Positions 12,365 through 23,948 of a stretch of DNA of 64,000 nucleotides are shown here, one piece after another. The stretch is from Tribonema minus (Eukaryota; Sar; Xanthophyceae; Tribonematales; Tribonemataceae): contig JAFCMP010000142.1 of assembly GCA_017506865.1 (NCBI GenBank), positions 109,936 through 173,935 of the forward strand. The letters are read 5' to 3'. Position numbers and translations under genes: made by a program. The notes under the pieces were generated by a model. That model did not search any database and was not told the origin of the DNA. It saw only the letters and a program-made list of their open reading frames with translations. Position 1 is the first letter of the stretch. The number at the start of each line of letters is the position of its first letter.

Positions 12365-12980
12365 GCCCTACGTCTAGGGTTAACCCTGTGTGCCTGCGTC
12401 GTCGTCAAGAAGTTAACGAGTGGCTGTAGGTTGGCGTCGCGCGCGGGGCGTGCCGACTCGCGTGCGCGACTCTCGCTTTTCGTCTTCCGCGCTTCTCAAA
12501 GTGTTCGGCGCGCTGTTCGCTGCGGCTTGCTGGCGCACTACGCTTCAGTGGCTGCGCTGCATGCAGCGACGCGCTGCTCTTGGGGGGTTTGGGGGGGGGG
12601 GGCGAAGTAGTGTTCGGGTGGCGGGTGCCTCTGCGCTCGCGCACAAAACGTGTATTGCTGCGCGGCGAGTTTGATTGCAACTGTGAAAAGACCGGTTCTA
12701 TGATAATACACGCACCCACGGATTTATGTACATTCATTCATGCTGTCAGGCTTCAGCCTTTTTTTGTATCCTTGTGCTGCTGCTTTCCGTGCTTGCCGGC
12801 TTTGCATGTGCACGTGCTGTCATGCATTTTTTTCACAGGCGCTTTGCAATCGACTCAGCAAATGTTCCGCAGTATGTGCCAATGCAGTTTTCTTGAGCAG
12901 GTGTGGTGACATGTGTATTGATTTGTCTCCTGCACAGCCTTGTAGCATGTTGTTGGCCATGTTCTACACCAGCAGTGCTG

Positions 12981-13146
12981 CACGCTGACTTCTGTATGTG
13001 GTGACTGGGAGCGGTGACACATGGAAACGATGACGCATGTGCACATATGCATCTCTGAGAGAGCTGCACGCTGACTTCTGCATGTGGTGACTGGGAGCGG
13101 TGACACATGGAAACGATGACGCATGTGCACATATGCATCTCTGAGA
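12981..13146. repeat. Two-copy 86-bp direct tandem repeat
   Basis: The units starting at 12981 and 13067 (cacgctgacttctg...) are almost identical, with one obvious substitution early in the unit (tgtatg versus tgcatg). High identity implies a recent duplication. No coding potential is evident. Confidence 0.9.
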
Positions 13147-14404
13147 TGATCGTAGCAGTCTTCATATATGGATCAAGACGTTGTGATACACTCACTCACT
13201 GTACCAGTGGGCAGTCTCACGGCCTCCGAATGAAAATGATGTCGCAGTAATGCTGTCGGCCATGGCCTGCTCTGCGCATGGCTGGGTTACTGTGTCACAT
13301 GTCCGTGTGCCTCAAGGTGATTCTGTACCTAGTGGATGTATGGACACAAAGCGCAGGTTGAAGTTTGAATGTATCCATTGTTCTCCTTATTGGTGCTCGC
13401 TTTTATTGATGTCGCTGCACCTCATCATGGTTTGAGCAGCTGAATGCACACTACTGTAGCAAACGCTGCTGGCGGGGGTGAAGAGTGTCGCCAATGGGGT
13501 ACCGTACATAGATATGGCAGGCCCCAGCACAGCAACACTTCACGAAAATGATCTCAAGCAGCTTTTCTGACTCTCAGAGGTAGTACAGCAGTTCCAGAGA
13601 ATGACGGTCAGCTAGTTCACTGTGTGCATCTGCCATGCATGCATGCAGAGTCTTGTGCAGCTCCCTTGAACGACGGAGCAGTGACACATGTCAAGGCATA
13701 CGCCTGGCTGTGTGTCATCCCTCATTGGGTACGAAAGAGTCTGCAAGCGCCAGCAGCGGTGCGCAGCCCGTTTGAGAACTTCCAGTATATGTAAACTTCA
13801 GAATCACATGTAAAATTTGTGGAGCATGCTGTGCTGACTGCCAAGTGTGGCAGCGCTCATTAGGCAGGTGCTCGAGGAAGTTTGGAGGAACATAGTCAGC
13901 CAGCATGCTGTATGTAGCAAATGCTTGCCACAGCTAAAATCAGATGCACTGGCACCGTTGCATGGATCCTCGAGGTCATGACCCCTGTCCACACCGACAG
14001 TTGAAACGCGTGACATTGCATTTACCCCCCCCCCCCCCCATCTGCTGCTGCTAGCCTGCACGCCTCTTCAGCAACAGCCACTTTGAACAGCACGCTGCAA
14101 CACTGCCAAGTGACCTGCCGCTGCCACCAGCCTTGTGAATGTTTCCCCTCCCTCCGAGCGCATCCTCGTGCTCAGCGCACGCACGCGTCTGCCATGAGCC
14201 GCCGCAGCATGACTCTTTGATTCTCAGGGACGCTTGCTGTTATACTGCACCACATGAAGCTGCCCTCCCTCCGCGCCGCATTGCGCAAGCCGTTTCGATC
14301 ATTTGTCTTCTGAGGAAAGCACCAACTGAAGTAGAAGCACTTTCGAATGCTTCTGTTGTACAGCGCTGTCACTGCCACCTTGTATGCCAACAATAGCATT
14401 TCGC

Positions 14405-14524
14405 TCAGCCATATGACAACAAATCCAGCTTCCCCGCGTCTGCTGCTGCATCCAACCAGTGTCCATCTACTAGAGATCCGCAATTATGCAGCCGCTGCAG
14501 TGCGTTCAGATGCCCCTGCTTACA
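14405..14524 (-). pseudogene. Possible ankyrin-repeat remnant
   Basis: The minus frame ending at 14405 reads KQGHLNALQRLHN, then LDAAADAGKLDLLSYG. This resembles the GHLEALQWLHxNG...AAxxGHLDVLxWL ankyrin units common in heterokont genomes. The frame stops right after this match and no flanking repeats continue in frame, so it is a fragment, a pseudogene or chance similarity. Confidence 0.3.
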
Positions 14525-15235
14525 ACCATGCAGCTGCCGCTGACCCCTTCTCGTCAGCAAATTCAAGGTCGGCATCGCAAACTCAGTGTAGCATTGTACG
14601 TACCCCCTGTCGTGCTGCCTCCACAGCCATGTGCAGCTGTCCCAGGCAGTGATTGCTTGTGTCAGCAAGTGAAGCACCCTCTTGCCCCAACCATGTTCAG
14701 CGCCACCTCCATGCACGGGGCATGCTACTGCACAGGCGCTTGTCTCGCTTCGCAGCCAGCTTCTTGCATCCATAGCAGCGAGCCAATGTATCATTTTCTG
14801 TGGGCGATGCTCACACTGCTCCCGCCGCTTGCACAGCGCACTGAAGAAGCAATAGCTCGACCTCAGTGTGTGCTCGCAATGTTCACCCCAGTTCACTTGC
14901 AAGCAACTGCAAGATTTTCAGGCAGCTGCTGAGATCTGCAGGCAGAAAAGAGTGCCTGCCAGTTTACCAAAGCCTCAGCCTCGAGAGCTTTGTGGAAACT
15001 CAAGACTAACCTCAAGTGGCAGTTGGATGCGCTGAACGTTCACAAGCGAGTAGTGGTGTGTCTCGCCACACTACAACTAGGTAACTATCGTAACTGATTG
15101 TGACGACACGCATGTGCCTTCATACAAAGCTGTGACAGCTCACTGCAGCGAATTACCAGGCAGCGTGGGTTCTCGCTCTTTGGGCGCACCGCCTGCACCA
15201 ACGGTTGCAGCAGCTGCAGCCTACGGCAACATCCC

Positions 15236-15743
15236 TTGTATGAGCCCATGGACATTGCTATGCATTTTGAACGACACGACCAGACCCTGCAAGAGGATTC
15301 CCCCCCACTGGTGAGTCGCAACGACAGGCGCCACGATGAGTCGCGACCTGCAAATCACGAGTGGCAGCACCTGCAGCAGCACCACGACGGCCCGCCAGGT
15401 CTGGCCACGCCTTTCCGCAGAGAGTTCACGAGGGCCTCCGCCGCCAGCACTCCAGGCCTGCTGTCCCCAGACGCCTCCCCCTTAGGCCTCAGCAACCACC
15501 TGCCCATCCCCCCAAGTTCCCTCTTCAAGAAGGGGCCCGGCAGTGGCGGTCTCGCGCCAACAGCCGCCTCTGGCAGCACGCAGCTCCTGCTGGCACGCGG
15601 CGGCTACGCAGCGGCGGCTGCGGTGGAGCCGAGCCTGCACCTCCACGTGTCGTCGGCGCCGGCGACGCCGGACGATGCGCTGCAGATCTTGCACAGGGAG
15701 CTGGAAACGCGCAGGGGCGAGAGGGGCGGCGGCGTGCGGCGCA

Positions 15744-15781
<38 letters not shown>

Positions 15782-18403
15782 GGAGGCGCGCAGCTGAGCG
15801 AGACGCCTCTGGCGGAGCAGCAGCGCTCGGAGCCGCTGACGGCGCGCTCGGTCCTGCGCGAGCTCAACCGCTCGCTGCGCGCGGTGCGTGACCCCGTGTG
15901 CTGCTGTGGTGACGTCAGCTTGCGCGTTGCACGTGTGTGCGTGGGTGTGTGCGGGCTGCTGCTATTTGTTTATACTGTTGTCGCGCCCGTAGACTGCCCG
16001 ATGGACAGTATCATGCGCTGCACTCCCAGGGAGATGAGTTCTGTGGAGAGATGTTTGCGTGTTGGTGTTGTTGCTGGCTCAGCATCAAATGCGCCACAGC
16101 GGTCCATGACACCGGTACTGTGCCAGACACGTCCCCAGCAACTGTTGCACTGAGTTGGACTCTTTGTGGGCCTCAACTGCTATCACTGCATATGGCATGC
16201 TGGAAAGCGTGTTTCAAACGTGCTTCTAGAGTGAGCTGTAACTGTATGCACGGCGAACCGTCGTATCGCATGCTCACAGAGGTTGTCTTGTCAGCTTCTG
16301 TTGCATTCCTGCGCAGATGCCACGTTCGTCCCATTCCAACTGCTTCATCTGCTATGCTCATGGCCAGCGCATGCTGTGCGGATCCGCGCACCATCTCGGC
16401 TCTGCACTAGTGCACCACGTGCGACAACTGTGCATTCACTGCAGAACGACTCAGCTCTGGAGAGCGCATTCGCTGCCGTAGAGTCAGGAGGCAGCAGTTG
16501 CCACGGGTGACGCGTGGCCCTTGGTCACATGCACTCACATGTGTACACATCGCCAGCCGCCGCCGCGCCGCTGCCGGCACGTCGCGCCGCCTCGCACTTT
16601 CAACCCGCCACTGTCCTCATGCGCCCATAGCTGACAGCGGTTGCAGCAACTCTGCGCTGCCGGAGAGACCTCTCCGCGCGCTCACTGCCTGTTGGTCATC
16701 GTGACAGCGATCGCCTCTGGCGGCAACCGCTGTGCTGCACGCGTCTCTGCAATCGACGCACGCGCGGTCGCACGCAGCCAGCAGCCGCTGCGCGGTGCGC
16801 ATGCGAGCGGCGCCGCCAGCACCGCCAGCGCTCACCCCTTGCCTGTCGGACAGCAACATTGAAGACCAACCTGAACTTGCCACTTTCGGCTCCCCAAACA
16901 TTTGTTCCGTCAAGCCAAACATCGCATTTCCTTTGACAGTTGGCTCGTGCTGGCGGCATCAAAGCACCGCATAGTTGTTGCTGACGTCGCATCCCGCTCG
17001 TGGCTGCGCGCCGAGCGCTGCAGGCGGGCACGAGGAGTCGCCTGCCGCTGCGCGGGCGCACGCCGGCGCCGCCGCCATCGCGCCGCGCAAACTCGCCGCC
17101 GGCGTCGTGGCTGCACCGCCGCCGCGACTCAGCGTCACCACCGCCGCCGCCGCAGCAGAGCGCTGCTGCTGTTGCGACGTTGCAATGCACTGCTGCTGCT
17201 GCGCGAGCCAGAGGCACCAGCGGCGTGCGCCTGCGCAGCGGCGGCGGCGGCGGCACTGCTGCCGTGCGCGGCGGCGCTGAGCATCATCGACACGCTCACT
17301 CGCAGGTGCGTACATGGCAGTGTGCTAGAGGCAGTACTGTTTTCTGGTGTACATCACAGTGCACATCACTCATGGTGTCATCAAGTGTGGACAAGGGTTT
17401 GAATGACTGTTTTGCCTTGGTGTTGCACTGGTGCATTGCGTGCAACACGTGCCGCGAGCACCAGCAGGGTGCAGCGGTGCACAAATAGCCGCTGCGCAGC
17501 TGCGTACTGTGACAGCGCACGGCCAGGAGTGAGTTGAGCCACAATGGGGTCATTGTTGCACTCAGCCCATCAACATGATACTGACACCATGTCCAAGATT
17601 TTGTAGCCCGTAGAGTGCACCATGCGCGCCTCACAAGTTGATGGCGTGCGCTCCATCCCTGCGTACATTGCAGCAAGACGCACCGGAACCAACTCATGGG
17701 AATTCCACGTGCAGGATTTTGCCAGTGTTGCGCCATTAAATCCGCGCCAAGAACAACAGCGTGACCCGCCACTTGCAAGCATGCATCAGTAACACTGCCT
17801 TGCGCTGCCGCATGCGATGTCACCGGCCACCTTAACTGACACCACAAAACGAGCAGCTGACGCGCGCGCTGCCGCTTGCTGTCACTTGCTGGTCTCTCAT
17901 TCATCAGCGAAGCACTGCTGCAGCAGCAGCGCCAAGCGAGCGGCGCGCATACGGCGACGTCGTCAGCCCGCGCGTGCTGGCGGCGGCGGCGTGCGCGTAC
18001 GAGGCGTTCAAGACCGCGGCAGTGCTCACCGCGCTGGTGCTCATGGCGTGCCTGCTGTGGGCGGGCAGGGCGCAGCCGCTGCTGTGGTGACGCTCAGCAT
18101 GGCAGCGCTCCGCAGCGCCCCTTAAGGTGGCGCACGTGGCGCGCGCGGGCGAGACGCGCAGAGCGCCGCGCATGGCGATGCGCTGCGCGCTGCTGCTGTG
18201 GCAGCGCTCAACTGGCAAACGGCGCAACAGACGTCACCAACACGACTGAGTAATGACTGACGGCACGCAGCGGCGCTGTGCGGTGGGCCCACCGTGATTG
18301 TGGCGCTGCGCTGCGGAGCGCTCTCGGGGCCCGCTGCTTTGCAGTGCACTTGCGGCGGTGCTCAATGCCGCGAGCGCTGCCGCAGCGCTGCTCAATCAAC
18401 GAG
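15236..18403 (+). CDS. Unidentified multi-exon gene with Ser/Pro-rich N-terminus and a hydrophobic segment
   Basis: Tentative exons: 15236-15883, 17159-17305, 17937-18086 and possibly 18345-18403. The first is a long frame with segments of real-protein character (TPGLLSPDASPLGLSNHLP, DDALQILHRELETR, SVLRELNRSLRA) ending at a GTGCGT donor. The second and third are joined in phase 2 (TLTR, then SERRAYGDVVSPRVL). The third contains a hydrophobic stretch, TAAVLTALVLMACLLWAG, likely a membrane helix, and ends in phase 2 compatible with the alanine-rich fourth piece. The junction between the first and second pieces does not agree in phase, so at least one exon is missing. A poly-glycine run lies near residues 175-190. 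I do not recognise a family. The start codon is uncertain. Confidence 0.35.
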
Positions 18404-19941
18404 GTGTGCGCTGCGCAGCATGCGTCGAGCGGCGCGCCGCCAGCCGCTGGCGCGCAGGAGACGGCGGTGCTGGCGCGAGTGCGTGCGGTGCCTGCAAGCG
18501 ACCTTGAGCCTGCACCAACATGTACTTCAAAGTGCTGTGCCATGGTGCATGAAGGCACCGCAACAGTGCGCCAGCCTTTTGGGTGCCACCACCAACGCGT
18601 CATCCCCCCTCCCCCCGACTGCTCCTTGGTGGCTGCTGCAACACTGACACCAGATTAGCACGGCCGGTGCTGCGGTGCGCACTGCCTCACTGGTGCCGAC
18701 TGCAACACCCGCCGCTACGCTCACCCGTGGCGACATGGCCGTAAGCGAAAATGTCAGCGGCGATGCGGTGCGCGTCGGCTGCGGGGGGGGGACCTGCCCG
18801 CGGTCGGTGCTCGCCAAGGCGCAGCGCGATGGCACAGGGGCGTCACGCCGTGACGCAATTGGCAGCGCAGCGTCCGCAGGGCGCCGCCATCTACGCCTGT
18901 CGCTCTGCTCTGCAGCTTGCTTGCGACCCGACCTGGGCACGACTGTAACGATGGTGGCGGCGCACACTGCCGCCGCCGCCTGTAAGCGCTGTGTAACGCG
19001 TACGCGTGTCGGGCACGCGGCTGCGCTCAAGCGAAGGAGTTGCGCAGCTACTCGTTTCCGGCGCACAACTGCAAGTGTGTGCAGAGCCCCACTTGCTCAC
19101 TGCCTCGCTGTCGCTGTATTAGAGGCGAGCCGCCTGTTGACTGCCAGTCACAGTGTACATGCGATGGAGTCAATGCACAAGCCTCGTTTGTCGCGATACA
19201 CGTGACTCTGCTGCGATGTTATCGCTTGTTCACCGCCAACGCAGACCTCCGCGGGCCAGTGAATGGTGAGCACCCGTGGAAGTGTGGAAGTGCTGCCTCA
19301 TAAGGCATGCGAGGCGCTTCTGACATAAAAGTAGTTGCTTGCGTACCTGTCGATGTGGGCTGCAAACAATGCACACGTAAGGTGGTGTCCACTGCAGTCA
19401 CCATATCAGCATCATGACAAGTGCACGACTCTGAAGCGTGCATGTGTTGTGCATGATACAATAATGCATTTATGCACATGAAATGCCAATGATCGTGCTT
19501 TGCTGTTGTTCTTGTAGGTGAGTTAGACCCCCCCATCCAGCTGCAGACGCAGGGTGATGCGCCATTATCGAGTTGAAGAGTGTTGATGTGCACCAACACA
19601 TGTAGCATTGGGATGGAGACCACGAGCATTGTGCTCATATGCAGAACATGCAACAGTGGTGATTGGTGCGTGAAGCCCAGATATTGGCATTTGCCGAGTA
19701 AGTGCAACAAAGCTGCAGGTGGAATAGCGGAGTGCAAACTGCCACTTCTTGGATACTGATGGTTGTCCTATGCTGATGCTCTGGTGCCCTGGAAGCCTTA
19801 ATCGCCGTGCCAACTGAAGAGCGAAGGCGACAAAACATCTGCAGCTGCTAGCAAGGCCTTTCAAGACACATTGGCCCCTCAGACCATCAGCGCACGCCGC
19901 TGTGTGCCTTGAACGCGCCAACCGCGACCGCAGCGCTGCCA
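18404..19941. other. GC-rich stretch with no resolved gene
   Basis: Several long open frames exist on both strands (for example plus 18675-19205), but their composition is what GC-rich intronic or intergenic DNA gives by chance. It may hold 3' exons of the unidentified plus-strand gene upstream. I see no motif that decides this. Confidence 0.3.
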
Positions 19942-20653
19942 TCACGCCGCTGCGCCGACGCCAACGGCGCCAACGATCGCCTTGTGCGCCGCCAGCAGCT
20001 TCTTGGTCTGGAACCGGTTCATGCCGACCTCCGCCGCCGCTGCCGCCATGTCGTCTGCGTCCATGACGGCCAGCGCCTCGCGCGAGCCGACGCCGAGCGC
20101 GCGCAGCCGCTTGGCAAACTGCGCTGTCTCCGCCGCCGAAAACGCACCGCGGCGCAGCCAGTCGGACAGCCACCGCTGCTCATCAGGACCGTTCTCGAGC
20201 CTCAGCTGAGAGTTGCTGCTGTCACCGCCGGGCTGCGGCGGCGCCGATGACTGCAGCGGCGGCGGCATGCGCTGGTGCGCTGGCGGCGGGGGTGCGGCAG
20301 CAGCGGCGGCGGCGGCTGCAGCGGCGGCAGTGCCGGGCTGAGACGCCGCCGCCTTGGGGTTCTGCTCCATGTTGCGCATCCACTCGTGCAGGGCTGCAAC
20401 TTCGCGGTCGTGACGCGCGTCCGCGGCGTCTAGGCGTGCGACCAGCGCCTTGGTCTCGCGCGCGTGGCGGCGCGCGCGCGACGACGAATGCCTCCAGTAT
20501 GCCGCCGATGTGCGCCGTGACCAGCCGCTTGAAGTAGGCGGGGTCCACGCTGTCAAACGACGGCGCATTGTACTGCTGGCACGAAAGGATGCGTGCCATT
20601 GGGTCGCCTGCTGGCGGCGAACCTTCAGTGTTGTTGCAGCAGTGCACGAGCAT
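19942..20653 (-). CDS. SAM-like domain and coiled-coil protein, reading frame shifted
   Basis: On the minus strand an upstream frame reads SFDSVDPAYFKRLVTAHIGG and ILEAFVV. A second frame then reads ETKALVARLDAADARHDREV and ALHEWM (coiled coil), a poly-alanine/proline linker, and a C-terminal helical domain (WLSDWLRRGAF, LRALGV, MDADDM, FQTKKLLAAHKAIV) with the shape of a SAM domain. Both halves look like real protein, but they are in different frames; the switch falls in a CG-dinucleotide run near 20467-20482. Either one base is missing or extra there, or a short intron is hidden. The N-terminus may start upstream in another exon. No specific family is recognised. Confidence 0.4.
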
Positions 20654-20949
20654 CTCTGCTGCGGTGCCGCTCTGGTGCTCGCTGCCCCTGGCCCCATCGC
20701 ACCTGCACCATCATGCGGCAGGTTCGCGAGCAGTGCCTTGAGGCGCCTAGCAAAGTGTTGTCAGACCGTCTCCGTGCATGCCCACAGCTTGCATCAGCGC
20801 ATGGTGGCGCTGACGTGAGCGCTGGTGCAATCAGTCTTCGCCCTCATCAGATCTTGCATTACTGCTGCATCTATGGCAAGCGCATACATGGTGAAGGCGA
20901 AAGAACAGGATTGTGCGTCTGGGAGTGTGTGGCGCTTTGGGCGTTAAAC

Positions 20950-21576
20950 CTACTGCGTTGTGCCTAGAACGCACCTAGCATCGTAGAGGTCGCCAGCACA
21001 GGGCAGGGTCAGCAGCCAACGAACCATGTCCGCATCTGGGGGCACCAGCACGAAGGCCCTGTTACGCAACCTTGCCGTGGAGTGCGTCCTCGCGTTGTAA
21101 TCCATGTTATCGTCATCCGAGTAATACGTGATATACCTGTGAAATGCGCCACTTGTGCGGCCGTCGCTGTTGTTGATCACCACCCCGCATGCAACATGCA
21201 GCAGAGTGAGTTTGCCTGGTCCGCTGGTCAGTGCATCAGCTCCTTTGCTGACGAGATGCTTCGCCAAGCTCAAATTGCGGCACCTGACGGCTACCATCAG
21301 TGGCGTCTCCTGGTCGGTTTGGCCTCCAGGGCATGTCCATTTCGCAACAGCGCATTAACCACCTCACGCTCTGTGAGCTTGATGTCCTTCTCGTCACCGC
21401 GCGAGCGCTGGTGATATCGTGAGTCTGTTCTCAGTCGTCCCTGGGCCACCTCGTGCAGCGTCGTCATGACACAGCGCGCCTTTGATACTAGGTGTGCAAT
21501 GAAGTGTCTGCTTTTTGGAAGATAGGAGCAAACAGCACTGACTGACCTGACCTGCATCCATCAAAAAATCAACCAA
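20950..21576 (-). pseudogene. Ankyrin-repeat protein with a one-base frameshift
   Basis: Minus strand: a first piece, MVDFLMDAG, ends near a GT at about 21550. A second piece starts near 21486 with MTTLHEVAQG and continues to VVNALLRNGHALEAK. The match then jumps frame at about 21316-21322 to TDQETPLMVAVRCRNLSLAK, HLVSKGADA, LTLLHVACG and DMVRWLLTLP. TPLMVAV, LVSKGADA and LLHVACG are typical ankyrin helices and turns. One inserted base in the AAACC run would restore a continuous frame, so this is a decayed gene, an assembly error or a gene with recoding. There is an insertion rich in D, Y and R between repeats. Ankyrin repeats mediate protein binding; no partner is suggested. Confidence 0.55.
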
Positions 21577-22054
21577 CTTCTGTCAAGACAACGTTGGTCA
21601 AACTGTGCTGCCCGAGGCCGAGCATGATAAATTCTAAACTCTCTAAAATGCGCCATCCACAACATGTGGCTGTCTTTGCATGTCGACGGGTGCGTGCTCA
21701 GGGGTGGTCGACACATTGACCTGCATCATGATCAACACCATTAATTTACAGCTTTCAATCCTGCTTGTGAGACTTGCATCGAGCCCGAGCGGGACGAGAC
21801 CTTGCAGACTGCAGTGCGGTTACTGCACCATCCGCGTGACAAGTGGCGGTCTTGCATGTCGTTCCACAATTGCGGGAGAGGACCCACTGCGAGTGGGTCG
21901 AGTCCTGGGTACGTGCACGGTCGTGAACGCGAGAGATGGACGATCTTCACACACCTAATGTGATTTACGCTTGAGTGCTGCATGCACCTTCATTCGCTCA
22001 CGTAATTGATTCACCGTAACAACTCGTGATTTGCAGAGTCTGCCCGCTGATGCA

Positions 22055-22485
22055 GCCCCTTCCCCCCCCCCCTCCGGGACGGGGGGGGGGGGGCGTTTAC
22101 GCAGCTCGCCTTCTTGCCTGAATATATATATTATCCACCAATGAGCTGTCAAGAATCAGGTTTGCCGTGCCAGACCCGCCTAGAAGGGGGGGGGGGGGCG
22201 TCTCACTTCGCGCACAGCCACGGCCTGTACAACAGCAGCACCTCCAGTTGCGCCAGCTGCCGGCTCAAGTGACTCGTGGCGCAACTGGCGATACTCGCAA
22301 GTTTACTCACGAGTATGACTCATTACTGCTCTTATCCACAAACACAGATTGCAATGAATGCGTGATTGACCGCTCAAAAGGTTAGCCGCACTGAAGTCAG
22401 ATGTGCTGTGCCAGGGCCTGCCTAGTAGGTTTGCCCCCCCCTTCCCCCCCCTCCGGGACGGGGCGGGGGGGGGGGGGGCGTCTCG
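22055..22485. repeat. Repeated C-run/G-run hairpin element
   Basis: A motif of a C run, then ctccgggac, then a G run ending in gcgt occurs at about 22061-22096 and again at about 22434-22482. A G-run half with the same gcgtctc ending occurs at 22178-22204, and a similar G run at 22912-22922. The C and G arms are complementary and could form a long hairpin. Shared flanks (gtgccag upstream) suggest copies of one small element. Confidence 0.7.
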
Positions 22486-23029
22486 CATCGCATGCAGACA
22501 TGGTCTCACTGACTGCGCCTGACAACCAGTTCTGCACTTAAATGTCTCAGAGGAGACTCCTGATGGCCACGGTTCAGCAGGGAACTTGATTACTCGAATT
22601 CGTCTACTGGTGAAATTACTTCGGAATTCATCAATTCACCGATGTGTTGTATGCTAAATATGGTAAAGCAGCCATATCATTCGTCTATGAACATGGACGG
22701 AAAATGCGTAGTGAACAGCACCTGCCGATTACATCCCGCCCCTGCGCTGTACTTCAAAAACCTGCCCGTCCAGCCAATGTGTTCGTCGCTAAAGTAGCTT
22801 GAAAGTACAAAAAGCATTCTGTCGTCCACAAGCATATACGCAAAAGAGCTGCGTGAACATTGACCAACCAGCGAACGCCCGCCGAAGTTGGCCAACATGC
22901 CCCTGATCCTCGGGGGGGGGGGCCGTATCGCTAGGGCAGTTCGCACACAGACTGCGCCTGACACACACTGAGATGAGACGCCTGACGTTGCAGCAGTGAA
23001 CTTCACTGCTTGCTGCATGGACTGCCAGA

Positions 23030-23720
23030 AAATAGAGGTCGCGCGTGCAGCAATGCGACGCAATCCCCTGTTCTTGCGAAATAGGGCGTTTTTTTTCGGC
23101 AGTCACAAATTTTCTTGGAGACACATGGGCAGCGCCATAGTCTCACCAAGATGGTGGCAGCGGCGCTGCGCCAGCCTTACACGGCAACAGCCTTACGCAT
23201 TTCAGTTATCAGCGCCGCCGCAGCTTGTAAGCTTGCCGACCTGCAGCGTAATGTAGTTCGCACTCTGTTCTCACAGGCCATGTACTTTTCTTGTGCACCT
23301 CGTTTGGACACCGCCGCGACCACAGCGAGGCGCTTGATGCCAATCGTTTCGAAACGCGATGACTGCAGATCGACTTGATGGCAGCTGTCAGCTAGCTCGC
23401 GCGTGCAGCAGGACAAAAGCGACAAATTGAGCATATTGCTCAAATTCGTCCATGTGAAATTTTCTTGGAGACACATGGACAGCGCCGTGGCCACGATGAA
23501 GTGGCAGCTGCAGCTGAGCGACAGCCTTCACTCGCAGCATTGAAGCGCGAATGAGTAGCCAGCGGCGCACCACCTGTCACGAAGGCCGAAGACTTTGTGC
23601 TGCGAGCATACACTTTTTTCTCACAGGCGAAGTTGGGTTCTTGTACACCTCTTGGACAGCGCTGCAGCTACAGCAGTGCGCGCGACGCCGGTCCGGTCAT
23701 AAGGTTTGTGAGGCAGGCCG
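23030..23720. repeat. Diverged tandem duplication of about 350 bp
   Basis: Blocks recur in the same order with a spacing of 350-358 bases: cgcgcgtgcagca at 23040 and 23398, aaattttcttggagacacat at 23107 and 23457, and ttctcacaggc at 23268 and 23618. Identity between these blocks is partial, so the duplication is older than the 86-bp repeat at 12981. Confidence 0.8.
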
Positions 23721-23948
23721 ACATGACAACAATTGTCAGATCACCCGCGTGTGCTGTAGGTAAAAAGTCAAAAGGTGAGGCCATTTGATCTTAGGGAGAC
23801 CTGAGTACTAACGTACCCAGGAACAACTCTCAGGGCCCCGTTGCAGTCGGTCACATCCTACAGTTGCGGACGAAACGCCTTCCGACCTTTTTGTTTTTCA
23901 TGTAAAACGAAGACTTGCTCCGGGTGACGAGGGTAGCGGCACCATACA

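Larger units (their letters stand above)
12365..15235. other. Stretch downstream of beta-tubulin without a supported gene
   Basis: The tubulin 3' end (with a short inverted TTAGGG-like motif near 12373-12386), a direct tandem repeat, a C homopolymer near 14025-14040 and a possible ankyrin remnant on the minus strand (listed separately) are all I can identify. The remaining frames lack family features. Confidence 0.4.
21577..23948. other. Repeat-rich stretch without a supported gene
   Basis: It contains paired C-run/G-run elements (22050-22490, 22905-22920) and a roughly 350-bp tandem duplication (23030-23720), listed separately. I found no frame with family features. The final 60 bases precede the ARL13B start codon and presumably hold its promoter. 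Confidence 0.45.

Noticed and set aside
14486..14932. 149-codon plus-strand frame overlapping the ankyrin remnant
   Set aside because: Mixed composition with no motif; the opposite strand has the better, though weak, homology.
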